A program made the position numbers and the translations under genes. From positions 1 through 35,841 of the forward strand of contig CALFMN010000043.1 of NCBI GenBank assembly GCA_937879875.1: a DNA stretch of 35,841 bases, in the 5' to 3' direction. Below are positions 24,457 through 31,732 of this stretch, piece after piece. The DNA is from an uncultured Chloroflexota bacterium. Lineage in GTDB: Bacteria; Chloroflexota; Dehalococcoidia; CAUJGQ01. The stretch's first letter is position 1. The number at the start of each line of letters is the position of its first letter. The notes beneath the pieces were generated by a model. The model worked only from the letters and a program-made list of their open reading frames with translations. It did not search any database and was not told the origin of the DNA.

Positions 24457-24556
24457 CCCAGGATCGCCCCTTCTCTCCCATCCACACGAGGTTTGGGAGA
24501 TCTGCCACCTTCGAAGAGCGTATGGGAGAGAAGGGGACGGGGGTTATGAGGGCCAC
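24457..24556. repeat. Solo arm of family C element
   Basis: This stretch has the same layout as the right arm at 23804-23901: CCCAGGATCG, then CCCCTTCTCTCCCAT, a loop, GTATGGGAGAGAAGGGG, and the terminus GGGGGTTATGAGGGCCAC. It is in direct orientation relative to that arm. Its last 13 bp (24544-24556) code the tail and stop of the response regulator on the minus strand. Confidence 0.85.
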
Positions 24557-25386
24557 ACCCCCCGTTCGCCCACCGCGCTGAGGTCCGGGCGGGCGGCGGC
24601 GCGGGCGCGGCCTTCGCGCATCGCCCGCGCGAGTTCGCCGCCGTTCGCGGCGATCATCGTGCGCACCGGCAGCGCCGCGTCGGGCGCCGCTTCCGGCGTC
24701 TCGCGGCGGAACGAATAGCCGACGCCGTAGACGGTGTGGATCAGCGTCACGCCGTTGCGGCCGTCCTCCAGCTTGCGGCGCAGGTTGAGCACGTGGCCGC
24801 GCAGCAGCCCCGCGTCGGCCACCTCGTCGTAGCCCCAAACGCGGTCCACCAGCGTCTGGTACGGCAGCACCTGGCCCGCATGCACCATCAGCTCGTGCAG
24901 CAGCTTGAACTCGGTCACGGTCAGGCGCAGCGCCCGGTCCCCGCGCGTGACCGAATGCGAGCGCGTATCCAGCACCAGGTCGCCGGAGCTGAGCGCCTGC
25001 CAGCCGCTGACCGCGGCGCCGCCGACGCGCTGCACGCGGCGCAGCACGGCGCGCACGCGCGCCAGCAGCAGGTTGAAGCTGAACGGCTTGGTGATGTAGT
25101 CGTCGGCGCCCAGCTCCAGCGCCTGCGCGATATGCTTCTCCGCGCTCAGGGCCGACAGTACCATCACCGGCGTCGAGCCTTCGCGGCAGATCTGCTCGCA
25201 CACCTCCCAACCGCTGACGCGCGGCACTTCGAGGTCCAGCAGGATCAGCTCGGGCCCTTTGCTCTTCCAGAGCTTGAGCGCCGAGTTGCCGTCGTAGGCC
25301 GGAATCACGTCCAGGCCGCCGCGGCGGAAGGTGTAACAGATCAGATCGATCAGATCCGCGTCCGTGTCGATCACGAGGATCGCCAT
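24544..25386 (-). CDS. OmpR/PhoB-family response regulator
   Basis: The 280-residue protein has a receiver at 1-110 with the acidic pair near the N-terminus (IDTDAD), phosphoacceptor Asp51 (LILLDLEVP), Ser79 and Lys100 (ITKPF). A winged-helix Trans_Reg_C domain follows at about 125-225 (LTVTEFKLLHELM, RGHVLNLRRKL, TVYGVGYSFR). A disordered Ala/Arg tail completes it. ATG 25386 has GGAGGGGA 9 bases upstream; the GTG at 25395 touches that site and is unlikely. No histidine kinase is adjacent, so it is an orphan here. The final residues (GVWPS) and stop are encoded by the solo repeat arm, so the natural C-terminus was probably replaced. The regulon is unknown; closeness to the tad genes makes a pilus role possible. 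Confidence 0.92.
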   Translation of the reverse strand: MAILVIDTDADLIDLICYTFRRGGLDVIPAYDGNSALKLWKSKGPELILLDLEVPRVSGWEVCEQICREGSTPVMVLSALSAEKHIAQALELGADDYITKPFSFNLLLARVRAVLRRVQRVGGAAVSGWQALSSGDLVLDTRSHSVTRGDRALRLTVTEFKLLHELMVHAGQVLPYQTLVDRVWGYDEVADAGLLRGHVLNLRRKLEDGRNGVTLIHTVYGVGYSFRRETPEAAPDAALPVRTMIAANGGELARAMREGRARAAARPDLSAVGERGVWPS

Positions 25387-25435
25387 CGCTGCCACTCCCC
25401 TCCACGCCTCGGGGCGGCCCGCCCAGCACCGCAGA

Positions 25436-25560
25436 AATTAGGGAAGATCCCTATTGCACCACAATCGAGGATGCGCATCGGTTTGCATAACGAAACAATA
25501 CAGCAACTGTTACAACAGAAACATCGCGAAATGCCTCGCGGAATTCTGTCAAACTGACCG
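25436..25560 (-). promoter_or_regulatory. AT-rich regulatory region upstream of the response regulator
   Basis: This is one of the few AT-rich patches in the window. On the minus strand it has a perfect TTGACA (25552-25547), but no good -10 at 17 bases. Two short inverted repeats could be operators: CTGTT-AC-AACAG (25507-25518) and AGGGA-AGA-TCCCT (25440-25452). Autoregulation by the response regulator is possible. Confidence 0.3.
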
Positions 25561-25652
25561 GGTTTCCTCGCACGCATGCGAAGAGACGGCCTGACGTGCC
25601 GCGTGACGACGCATGAACAGGCGCAAAACCGGCCGGCGCCGCCGTGTCACGG

Positions 25653-25671
25653 AAAAAAACCGGCGGGCCGG
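25653..25671 (-). terminator. Weak terminator candidate after the methyltransferase gene
   Basis: On the minus strand a short GC stem (CCGG with CCGG, 25660-25671) is followed by seven T residues (25659-25653). It lies about 90 bases after the stop of the gene at 25765-26403. The stem is short, so the call is tentative. Confidence 0.3.
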
Positions 25672-25764
25672 CGCTGGCAACCTTATCGCAACCTGTATGG
25701 ACGGACTGTGCCAACATGACGTGCCGAGGTAATCGCTATGCATGCGATCTTTGCTGCCGGCGAT

Positions 25765-26403
25765 TTAGTACACATAGGGCAGCAGGCGGAAGCGCACCCG
25801 CCCGGCGTAGGCCGTGTAGGCCGGCTCTGCTCGCAGCAGCCGCTCCTCCGCGCGAATGCGGCCCAGCTGACAGGCCGTGGCGATCAGGATGACGGCCAGG
25901 TTCCACGCTGATGGGTTCTGTAGGATATAGCCGAGATCGCCGACCATATATGTCAGATAGACGGGGTGCCGCACGATGGCATACGGCCCGCCGGTCTTCA
26001 GGCCGCGGTCGGCCGCAACCACACCGAAGCAGCGGCCGAGCACGCCCAGCGCCAGCAGCGTGCCGGCCAGCGCCACGATCTGCAACGCCAGGTAGGGCGC
26101 ATCCAGCCCAAACAACGGCTGCCCGGCCGGGCGCAGCGCCAGCACCAGCCAGGTTCCGCCGAACGCCAGCAGCCAGTCCGATGGCACGCTGCTGACCCGT
26201 CGCGCTGGCCGCCGCAGCAGGAAAAGCGCGGCGAGCAGCGCTTCGTCCAGCACGAGGCCGAGGCCGCGCATGTCTCCCTCGCTGTGCCAGCGCTGCAAAT
26301 GGGCGATCGCGAAGACGACGAACAGACTGACCAGCGCCGCCGTGCTCAGAAGGCGCCAGAGCGCGGCGGCGGTTTCGGTGCGCAGTGCGGCGGGACGCAG
26401 CAT
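25765..26403 (-). CDS. Isoprenylcysteine-methyltransferase-like membrane protein
   Basis: The 212-residue protein has four or five hydrophobic segments and a C-terminal motif GGPYAIVRHPVYLTYM, then EERLLRAEPAYTAYAGRVRFRLLP. That is the ICMT/PEMT-like signature in which RHP--Y and the distal Glu/Arg bind S-adenosylmethionine. Bacterial members are integral membrane methyltransferases of mostly unknown substrate, possibly lipid or isoprenoid carboxylates. ATG 26403 has GAGGAG 6 bases upstream. It stands alone, with family A copy 2 located just upstream of its promoter region (26451-26676). There is no regulator nearby. Confidence 0.85.
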   Translation of the reverse strand: MLRPAALRTETAAALWRLLSTAALVSLFVVFAIAHLQRWHSEGDMRGLGLVLDEALLAALFLLRRPARRVSSVPSDWLLAFGGTWLVLALRPAGQPLFGLDAPYLALQIVALAGTLLALGVLGRCFGVVAADRGLKTGGPYAIVRHPVYLTYMVGDLGYILQNPSAWNLAVILIATACQLGRIRAEERLLRAEPAYTAYAGRVRFRLLPYVY

Positions 26404-26450
26404 CAATGGCTCCTCGGAACGAACTCACGACACGGGATGTTGTTGCCGTG

Positions 26451-26676
26451 GCGGGGCACCTAACCCTGCTTTGCCTGGCGGCAAAGCGGTCCCTTCCCGA
26501 AACTGGAAGGGACTGCTGGAGCGTTCCCGGCGGCGCCGGACGGCGGCGCGGCTGCGGTGTCCTTGTGGGATAGACGGTAAGCCGCTCTCCCATCCGATCG
26601 AATGTCCTCGACCCCAACCCTTCCTGTGTCGGGAAGGGACAGACGCCGCTTGCGGCGTCAGGGTTAGGTGCCCCGC
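26451..26676. mobile_element. MITE-like inverted-repeat element, family A, copy 2
   Basis: The terminus GCGGGGCACCTAACCCTG (26451-26468) recurs inverted at 26659-26676. Each arm has an adjacent hairpin, but with unrelated sequence: CTTTGCC-TGGC-GGCAAAG on the left and GACGCCGC-TT-GCGGCGTC on the right. A second hairpin of the GTCCCTTCC type follows in both arms. The first ~50 bp after the left arm closely match copy 1 (GGAGCGTTCCCGGCGGCGCC). The element is 226 bp, shorter than copy 1 by loss of spacer. Confidence 0.78.
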
Positions 26677-26680
26677 GCGG

Positions 26681-27076
26681 CTACACGATGATGAATGTCG
26701 CCGTCGCCTGCATGCCGGAGGTCTCGCCCGTGATGGTCACCGTCCAGGCACCGGCCGTCAGCGGCGACAGCCAGTCGCCGGGCGTGAACTCGAACGAGCC
26801 GGTGCCGTCATCCTGCGTCACGGCGTACCAGGTCGTGCCGTTGCCCACCTGCGCGGCGGCGCCCGTCGCATCCACAAAGGTGAAGTCCAGCGTCTCGCCC
26901 GAGCCAAAGCCGGAGAAGCTGACGACGCGCAGATCCGTGGCCGCGCCGCTCGCCGGGTCGAAGCCCACGGCGGCCGCCACCTGGGCGCGCGCCGTCGGCA
27001 CGCCGGCAGCGCCGTGACCGAGCGCCGCCAGCTCTACCAGAACCACTGCCGCTACGATCCAACGTACATACCGCAT
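26681..27076 (-). CDS. Small secreted Ig-like (IPT/TIG-type) domain protein
   Basis: The 131-residue protein begins MRYVRWIVAAVVLVELAAL, a signal peptide likely cleaved after ARAQ, and is followed by one ~95-residue beta domain. The pattern VSFSGFGSGETLDFTFVDA, then FEFTPGDWL and AGAWTVTITGETSG, is that of a bacterial Ig-like or IPT/TIG-like fold. ATG 27076 has AAAGGA 8 bases upstream. It has no anchor and no Cys. It sits 66 bases after the TadV peptidase gene on the same strand and could be the last gene of that operon. A role on the cell surface or with the pilus is possible. Only the fold class can be inferred. Confidence 0.7.
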   Translation of the reverse strand: MRYVRWIVAAVVLVELAALGHGAAGVPTARAQVAAAVGFDPASGAATDLRVVSFSGFGSGETLDFTFVDATGAAAQVGNGTTWYAVTQDDGTGSFEFTPGDWLSPLTAGAWTVTITGETSGMQATATFIIV

Positions 27077-27142
27077 GGCGCCATTCCTTTCATCCGACCA
27101 GAAGCCGGTCAGCACCGCGCTGATACGGCTGCCGATCCGTCG

Positions 27143-27679
27143 TCAGCGCAGCAGCACCAGCAACGCCCCAAGAATCAGGCCGGGACCGTACGGCATCACG
27201 CTGCGACGCCCCGCCCTGCCGCTCGCCAGCAGCGCGATGCCGACGACCCCGTTGCAAAACACGCCCAGCGTCAACGCCGCCAGCACCTGCGGCCAACCGA
27301 TGAGCAGGCCGATCAAGGCGCAGAGCTTGACATCGCCCGCGCCGAAGCCGGGCAGCAGCAGGTAGGCCGCAAGCATCAGCGCGAAACCCGCCGCACCGCC
27401 CGCGAGCGAAGCGGCCCAGCTGTGCGCCGGCCAGGCCCCGGCCAGCAGCACAGCGGCCGCGATCGCCGGCAGCGTCAGCCGGTTCGGCAGCAGCCGCGAA
27501 TGCAGATCTTCGGCGGCAAGCAGCACCAGCACCGACGAGAAGCCGAGCAGCAGCAGCGCGTGCAGCGGACTTTCGGCACGACGCAGCGCAAACGTCCCCA
27601 CGAACAGCAACGCCGCGGCATCGCGCCAGCGTGGCGCGCGGATGGTTGGCGCCGGCAGGGCAAAGCGGCTCTGCATCAT
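27143..27679 (-). CDS. tadV: TadV/CpaA-type prepilin peptidase (A24)
   Basis: The 178-residue protein has about six hydrophobic helices. The two catalytic aspartates of A24 aspartic peptidases are present: Asp58 in AAEDLHSRLLPN and Asp116 in GFGAGDVKL. It cleaves the leader of Flp prepilins and pseudopilins (flp, tadE, tadG) at the inner membrane. It lacks the N-terminal methyltransferase domain of PilD, as is usual for TadV. ATG 27679 overlaps the stop of the AAA+ ATPase gene (ATGA), so the two are translationally coupled. It is the only prepilin peptidase in the window and the likely partner of the operon at 14-23 kb. Confidence 0.9.
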   Translation of the reverse strand: MMQSRFALPAPTIRAPRWRDAAALLFVGTFALRRAESPLHALLLLGFSSVLVLLAAEDLHSRLLPNRLTLPAIAAAVLLAGAWPAHSWAASLAGGAAGFALMLAAYLLLPGFGAGDVKLCALIGLLIGWPQVLAALTLGVFCNGVVGIALLASGRAGRRSVMPYGPGLILGALLVLLR

Positions 27680-29073
27680 TGGCGGATCGCCTCATTGACG
27701 AAGTACACCTGGCACGCGTCCTCGATCGCCTCGGGCGTCAGTTCCGCCGCGGTGCCGTCGAAGCGGGCGCCGTCTTCGATGATCGCAAGCAGATCCCGCG
27801 GAAAGACGCCCTTCGGCGTTGGCTGGCCCGGACGGAACAGCGCCTTCACCAGCGCGTCGATCGCGGCGGCGGGGACGGTCAGGCCGCGGCGTTCACACTC
27901 GCGCCGGGCGATCTCGGCGATCTCCTGGCCGTTGGGATTAGGAATATGCACTTTGTAGGGGATGCGCCGCAGCAGCGCTTCGTCGGCCAAATCCGTGGGC
28001 GAGAGGTTGGTGGAGAAGAGCACGCAGGTCTCGAAGGGCACCATCAGCCGCTCGCCCGCGTCCAGCGAAAGCAGGTCGTAGCCGCGTTCGAGCGGCACGA
28101 TCCAACGGTCGAGCAGATCTTCGGGCCGCAGGCGCTGCCGGCCGAAGTCGTCGATGATCAGAATGCCGTCCTGGGCCTGCAGATGTGGCGGCGCCTGATA
28201 GTAGCCGCCCTCGGCGTCGTAGGCAAGTTCGAGGTGCTGCGCGACCAGCTCGCCGCCGACGGCCACCACCGGCCGGCGCACGCGCAGCCAGCGCCGGTCC
28301 GGAGGGCCGATCTCGGCGCGCAGCAGATCCACGGGGCGCCGTCCGCCGCTCTGCGCCGCGCCGGCAGCATCTGCCGCGGGCTCGATGCGTTGATGCACGG
28401 CGGAGTCGTAAACACGAATTGTATGCCCGTGCGCATAGAGCGCTCCGGGAATGAAGACCGACTGCCCGAAGCTGCGGGCATAGGCATCGACGATCGAGGT
28501 CTTGCCGTTGCCGGTATCACCGTAGATCAGGGCCGGCCGGCCGGCGTGGAAGGCCCGTGCCAGCGCCCGGCGCACGAGTGGCTGCAGCACAAAGGCCGAG
28601 AGCGCGTCGTAGATCTGCGCAGACGTGGCCGGGCAGGCGCGCAGTGATTGGCTGCGGGCCAGATCGAGGTACTGCTCGAGCGGCACGGGCGCGAGGCCCA
28701 CGTAGCGCGAACGCTGCAGCGCCGTGCCGACGCGCTGCTCGCCGCGTTCGCTGAGCGAGAAGCGATAGCCGAAGGTGGAGTAGTCCGGCCCGGCGTAGCC
28801 CGGAATACCGGTCGCCTCGATCAGCCCGCGCCGCGTCAGCCGCTCCTTCAGTTCCTGCACGACCGAGAGCGAAAGGCCCATGCGTTGCACCAGCTCGTCC
28901 AGCGTGGACGGGCCGGCCGAGTGGATCGTCTTGAGCGCCAGCTCGTCGAGATAGACCGGCGAGACGCCCGTTTCGGCCACGGACTGCGGCGCGCGGGGCA
29001 TCGGCTCCGCGGTCGCCGGCTGCGACGGCGGCGGCGCGGCGGCGCTCGTTTCGAAGAGGGTGAGTCCGGCCAT
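27676..29073 (-). CDS. AAA+ ATPase with N-terminal winged-helix-like region, coupled to tadV
   Basis: The protein has 465 residues. An Ala/Pro-rich start is followed by a winged-helix-like region at ~45-105 (LDELVQRMGLSLSVVQELKERL, RRGLIEATG), then a linker with SLRACPATSAQIYDALSAFVLQPLVRRAL. The AAA core has Walker A GDTGNGKTS near 185-193, Walker B GILIIDDFG near 303-311, an LFSTNLSPTDL sensor-1 segment and RRIPYKVHI. GAGGA at 29079-29083 lies 5 bases before ATG. It overlaps tadV by 4 bases and follows a membrane protein gene by 18 bases. The exact role is not established. Coupling to the prepilin peptidase implies work in pilus biogenesis or control (inference). MoxR-like chaperone activity is an alternative. 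Confidence 0.8.
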   Translation of the reverse strand: MAGLTLFETSAAAPPPSQPATAEPMPRAPQSVAETGVSPVYLDELALKTIHSAGPSTLDELVQRMGLSLSVVQELKERLTRRGLIEATGIPGYAGPDYSTFGYRFSLSERGEQRVGTALQRSRYVGLAPVPLEQYLDLARSQSLRACPATSAQIYDALSAFVLQPLVRRALARAFHAGRPALIYGDTGNGKTSIVDAYARSFGQSVFIPGALYAHGHTIRVYDSAVHQRIEPAADAAGAAQSGGRRPVDLLRAEIGPPDRRWLRVRRPVVAVGGELVAQHLELAYDAEGGYYQAPPHLQAQDGILIIDDFGRQRLRPEDLLDRWIVPLERGYDLLSLDAGERLMVPFETCVLFSTNLSPTDLADEALLRRIPYKVHIPNPNGQEIAEIARRECERRGLTVPAAAIDALVKALFRPGQPTPKGVFPRDLLAIIEDGARFDGTAAELTPEAIEDACQVYFVNEAIRQ

Positions 29074-29091
29074 GCTAATCCTCGTGCGGCG

Positions 29092-29931
29092 TCAGTGCTG
29101 CGGCGCCGGCTGCGTGACGGTCGAGCGGGTGGGCGCCGCGGCGGGCGCCGGGCCGCGCTGCGCGGCCGCCGTCGCCGCTCGCCGTCCCTGCGTGACGACG
29201 CTCTGGAAGGCGGCGTCCAGATCGGGCGGCTGATTCGTTGTTGTCGCGCCGCTGGCCGAACCTGCATTGCCAGCAGACGTCGCGCCGGCGCCGGAGGCTG
29301 TACCTCCTACGGGGAAGCCGGCGGCGGGAGGCGGTACGCCGGCGGGCGCTGGCTGCCGTGCCGCGTTCGTGACGATGTTGGAGAGTGATGGGCCGGCGGC
29401 GGGCGGTGGTACGCCCGGAGTGGCCGCGGTCGCTGCCTGCGCCGGGCTGGCGCCGCCCACGGCCGGCGTTGCCAGCGGGCGGGCCGCCGCCGGGGCGACG
29501 GTGGCAAGCGCCGTGGGCACGGCAGTAAACGCCGGGGCCACGGCGGCGGGATTCGCCGGCGCGGCGCGTGCAGGCGGCGCCGTCGCAGCGGCCGGCTGGC
29601 CGTCGCTTTGCACGACGACGGTGGGCACGATCAGCCGCCGCTCGTCCTGCGTGTGGAAGAGGCGGGCGCCGAGCGCCAGCCCGAGCAGCAAGACGGCAAC
29701 CAGCACCGCGCCGAACAGCAAAGGCTCGTCCAGCAGCCAGAGGGCGGGGCTGCCCAGATGCGGCATCGACCACCGCTGGTCCGGGGCGCCGCTCGCGGCG
29801 ATGCGATCGCGCAAGGTAAAGACCGGATCGCGGCGAGCGCCGGTCGTGGCGTCCACGGCGTCGCCGGCTTCGAGCGTGGGCACGGGGTCTGACGAGGGCA
29901 ACGATACCTCGGACGTCGAGCGGCGCTTCAC
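29092..29931 (-). CDS. Ala/Pro-rich single-pass membrane protein of the tadV block
   Basis: The protein has 279 residues from GTG 29931, which has GGAGGG at 29938-29943, 6 bases upstream. ATG 29952 is in frame but has no ribosome site. A cytoplasmic N-terminal part of ~70 residues precedes one membrane helix (LLFGAVLVAVLLLGLALGARLF). A long extracellular, probably unstructured Ala/Pro/Thr tail has a repeated GVPPPAAG motif and ends with DLDAAFQSVVTQGRRA. No known domain is visible. It is the first gene before the AAA+ ATPase (18-bp gap) and tadV. This topology suits a wall-spanning scaffold or anchor for the pilus machine; that is inference only. Confidence 0.75.
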   Translation of the reverse strand: MKRRSTSEVSLPSSDPVPTLEAGDAVDATTGARRDPVFTLRDRIAASGAPDQRWSMPHLGSPALWLLDEPLLFGAVLVAVLLLGLALGARLFHTQDERRLIVPTVVVQSDGQPAAATAPPARAAPANPAAVAPAFTAVPTALATVAPAAARPLATPAVGGASPAQAATAATPGVPPPAAGPSLSNIVTNAARQPAPAGVPPPAAGFPVGGTASGAGATSAGNAGSASGATTTNQPPDLDAAFQSVVTQGRRAATAAAQRGPAPAAAPTRSTVTQPAPQH

Positions 29932-29994
29932 GACCTGCCCTCCAGGCGACATCAGCTAGCCAATCGCCAGAGGGCACCGTAGCACGGCCTGATG

Positions 29995-30024
29995 GAGATC
30001 CCATCGGTGATTTGTTGGGATCTC
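29995..30024. promoter_or_regulatory. 9-bp perfect inverted repeat upstream of the tadV block
   Basis: GAGATCCCA (29995-30003) pairs with TGGGATCTC (30016-30024) around a 12-base spacer. Centre-to-centre spacing of about two helical turns suits a dimeric regulator. It lies 64-93 bases upstream of GTG 29931. There is no T-run on either side, so an operator is more likely than a terminator. Confidence 0.45.
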
Positions 30025-30192
30025 GTTCGGTGTGGAGACGGCGGGAGGAGCCGGCCTGTGGGATCGGCGTCGTGCATCGGGCGATGGCGGCGCAAACGCA
30101 GAGCCACCGCCCGCGAGACCTGGCGTTCGCCGGGTCGCCGGGCGGTGGTTCGTTCAGCTATGTCGCGTGCCGTTCTCCGAATCTGGTCCGAG

Positions 30193-30387
30193 CTAGGGCA
30201 GGCGCAGCACCTCGCCGGGATAGATCAGGTTGGGATTGTGGATCCGGTCGGCGTTGGCGGCGTAGAGCAGCGGCCAGAGGCTGCCTGCGCCATAGTAACG
30301 CTGAGCGATCGCCCACAGGCTGTCGCCGGGGCGTACGACGTAGGCATTTGGGCCCGAATGGCCGAAGTAACTGTAGTGATGCCGCAT
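30193..30387 (-). CDS. Stand-alone LysM-domain protein
   Basis: The 64-residue protein is nearly all one LysM domain (YVVRPGDSLWAIAQRYYG, then LWPLLYAANADRIHNPNLIYPGEVLRLP). It is preceded by a short His/Tyr-rich leader (MRHHYSYFGHSG) without a signal peptide or membrane segment. GGAGG at 30396-30400 lies 8 bases before ATG 30387. LysM binds GlcNAc-containing glycans and peptidoglycan, so lack of an export signal is odd. It may act in the cytoplasm, like BON-LysM proteins, or leave by another route. The gene is single, with 163 bp to the SelA-like gene upstream and 261 bp to the membrane protein gene downstream. Confidence 0.88.
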   Translation of the reverse strand: MRHHYSYFGHSGPNAYVVRPGDSLWAIAQRYYGAGSLWPLLYAANADRIHNPNLIYPGEVLRLP

Positions 30388-30550
30388 GCTGGATACCTCC
30401 ATTGGGTTGTTCTCCGCGGCGCCTCGCGGCCCGTCCGCAGCTCCTGTCTGCAGCTTGCCACGCACGGTGAACCGGGCGGCATGGGCGAAGCCACCGCCCA
30501 AACGTGAAGGTCACTGCAGAAACTTCGCAGCGTGGCGCGGCCGCTGCGGC

Positions 30551-31663
30551 TCAGTCGCCGCTACCGACTATCCTGCCCAGCTCAGCCAGCCGAGCGCCGA
30601 TCAGCTCCGCGTCCGTCACGGTGAGGGCGCGGGGATCGATGAGGGCGACTCCCTCGGCCAGATGATGATTGCGCGTGCGGATGGACGGTGTACCGGCAGC
30701 CAGCGCCGCGGCGAGCGTCCGCGCCCGCTCCGGCGTAGCTGCAAGCGCAAGCCGCTCGATCGGCCGGCCGGCTTCGTCCGCAACCACGCGCAGCTCGACG
30801 CCAGGCAGCACGCCGACCCGGGAGCGGATGGCGGCGATGACCGCGGCCTGCCGCGCACGCTCCGCCGCAGCGTCGCGGCAGAGATAGGCGCGCAGCGCCG
30901 CGACCAGGCCGAGGATGTCTTCTTTGCCCACTTTCATCGGCCGCGCCACGCCGCCAAACTGTGCGTCGGCGGCGGCGATCAGGTCTGCCCGTCCGAGCAG
31001 GATGCCGCTGGTCGGACCCGCGAACGCCTTGGCGCCGCTGCAGGCCACCAGATCGGCGCCCGCGTCGAGATAGCGGCGCAGATCTTCTTCGGCAGCGGCG
31101 TCGACGACGACGGCAACGCCGCGCTCGTGGCAGATTTCGAGCCATGCCGCGAGCGAAAGGCCGTTCACCTGCACACAGTGGTGCGAGACGACGAACATGG
31201 CGCAGGCGACGCCGCCAGCTTCGATCGCCGCCTCCAAATCGCGTGGACGCACGGTATTGACGGCGCCGACCGGGATCGGGCGCCCGCCGCCCAGGCGGAT
31301 CATCTGCTCGATCGGGGCGCCGAAGTCGACGAGCTGGCCGGGTTGGATCGGTACACGATTGGGCAGGCCGGCGCTGTCGGGCAGTTGGGCGATCGTGGCG
31401 CTGTCCGTGCCGGCGATGCAGCCGGCCACGGCCATCACCAGGCTGGCGCTGGCGCCGGCGGTCACGGTGCCGGCTTCCGCACCCGCCAGCCGCGCGATCT
31501 CGGCCCCGGCCGCCCGCCGCAGCGCCGCCAGATCGACGTGCGCCCGCGCCGCCTCGGCCATCGCCGCGATCGCCTCCTCGCCCAGAGCGCTGCCGCCGAG
31601 CGCGGTCAGCTTGCCTGCGGCGTTGATTACGGGCGAAAGGTTCAGGTCGTGCAGCAGCCCCAT
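30551..31663 (-). CDS. SelA-like PLP-dependent lyase/transferase (DgaE-like)
   Basis: The protein has 370 residues from ATG 31663, with AGAGG 8 bases upstream; the frame extends to an ATG at 31720 without family support. The N-terminal LNLSPVINAAGKLTALGGS is diagnostic of the selenocysteine-synthase-like branch of fold-type-I PLP enzymes. Asp188 in VVVDAAAEED should bind the pyridine nitrogen, and Lys212 in SGAKAFAGPTSG should form the Schiff base. True SelA is about 460 residues and accompanies selB/selD, which are not here. Members of this length include D-glucosaminate-6-phosphate ammonia-lyase. It is last in a four-gene order with amidohydrolase, kinase and SDR, so amino-acid or amino-sugar catabolism is likely. 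Confidence 0.82.
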   Translation of the reverse strand: MGLLHDLNLSPVINAAGKLTALGGSALGEEAIAAMAEAARAHVDLAALRRAAGAEIARLAGAEAGTVTAGASASLVMAVAGCIAGTDSATIAQLPDSAGLPNRVPIQPGQLVDFGAPIEQMIRLGGGRPIPVGAVNTVRPRDLEAAIEAGGVACAMFVVSHHCVQVNGLSLAAWLEICHERGVAVVVDAAAEEDLRRYLDAGADLVACSGAKAFAGPTSGILLGRADLIAAADAQFGGVARPMKVGKEDILGLVAALRAYLCRDAAAERARQAAVIAAIRSRVGVLPGVELRVVADEAGRPIERLALAATPERARTLAAALAAGTPSIRTRNHHLAEGVALIDPRALTVTDAELIGARLAELGRIVGSGD

Positions 31664-31732
31664 CAGGTGCACCTCTTCCGGCCAGTTTGAAAACCCGCCG
31701 GCATTGGCGAACGCAGCCATACCTCCGCCGGT

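Noticed and set aside
25736..26617. 293-codon minus-strand frame over the ICMT-like gene
   Set aside because: Starts inside family A copy 2 and runs out of frame through the methyltransferase gene, which has RHPVY motifs and a good ribosome site.
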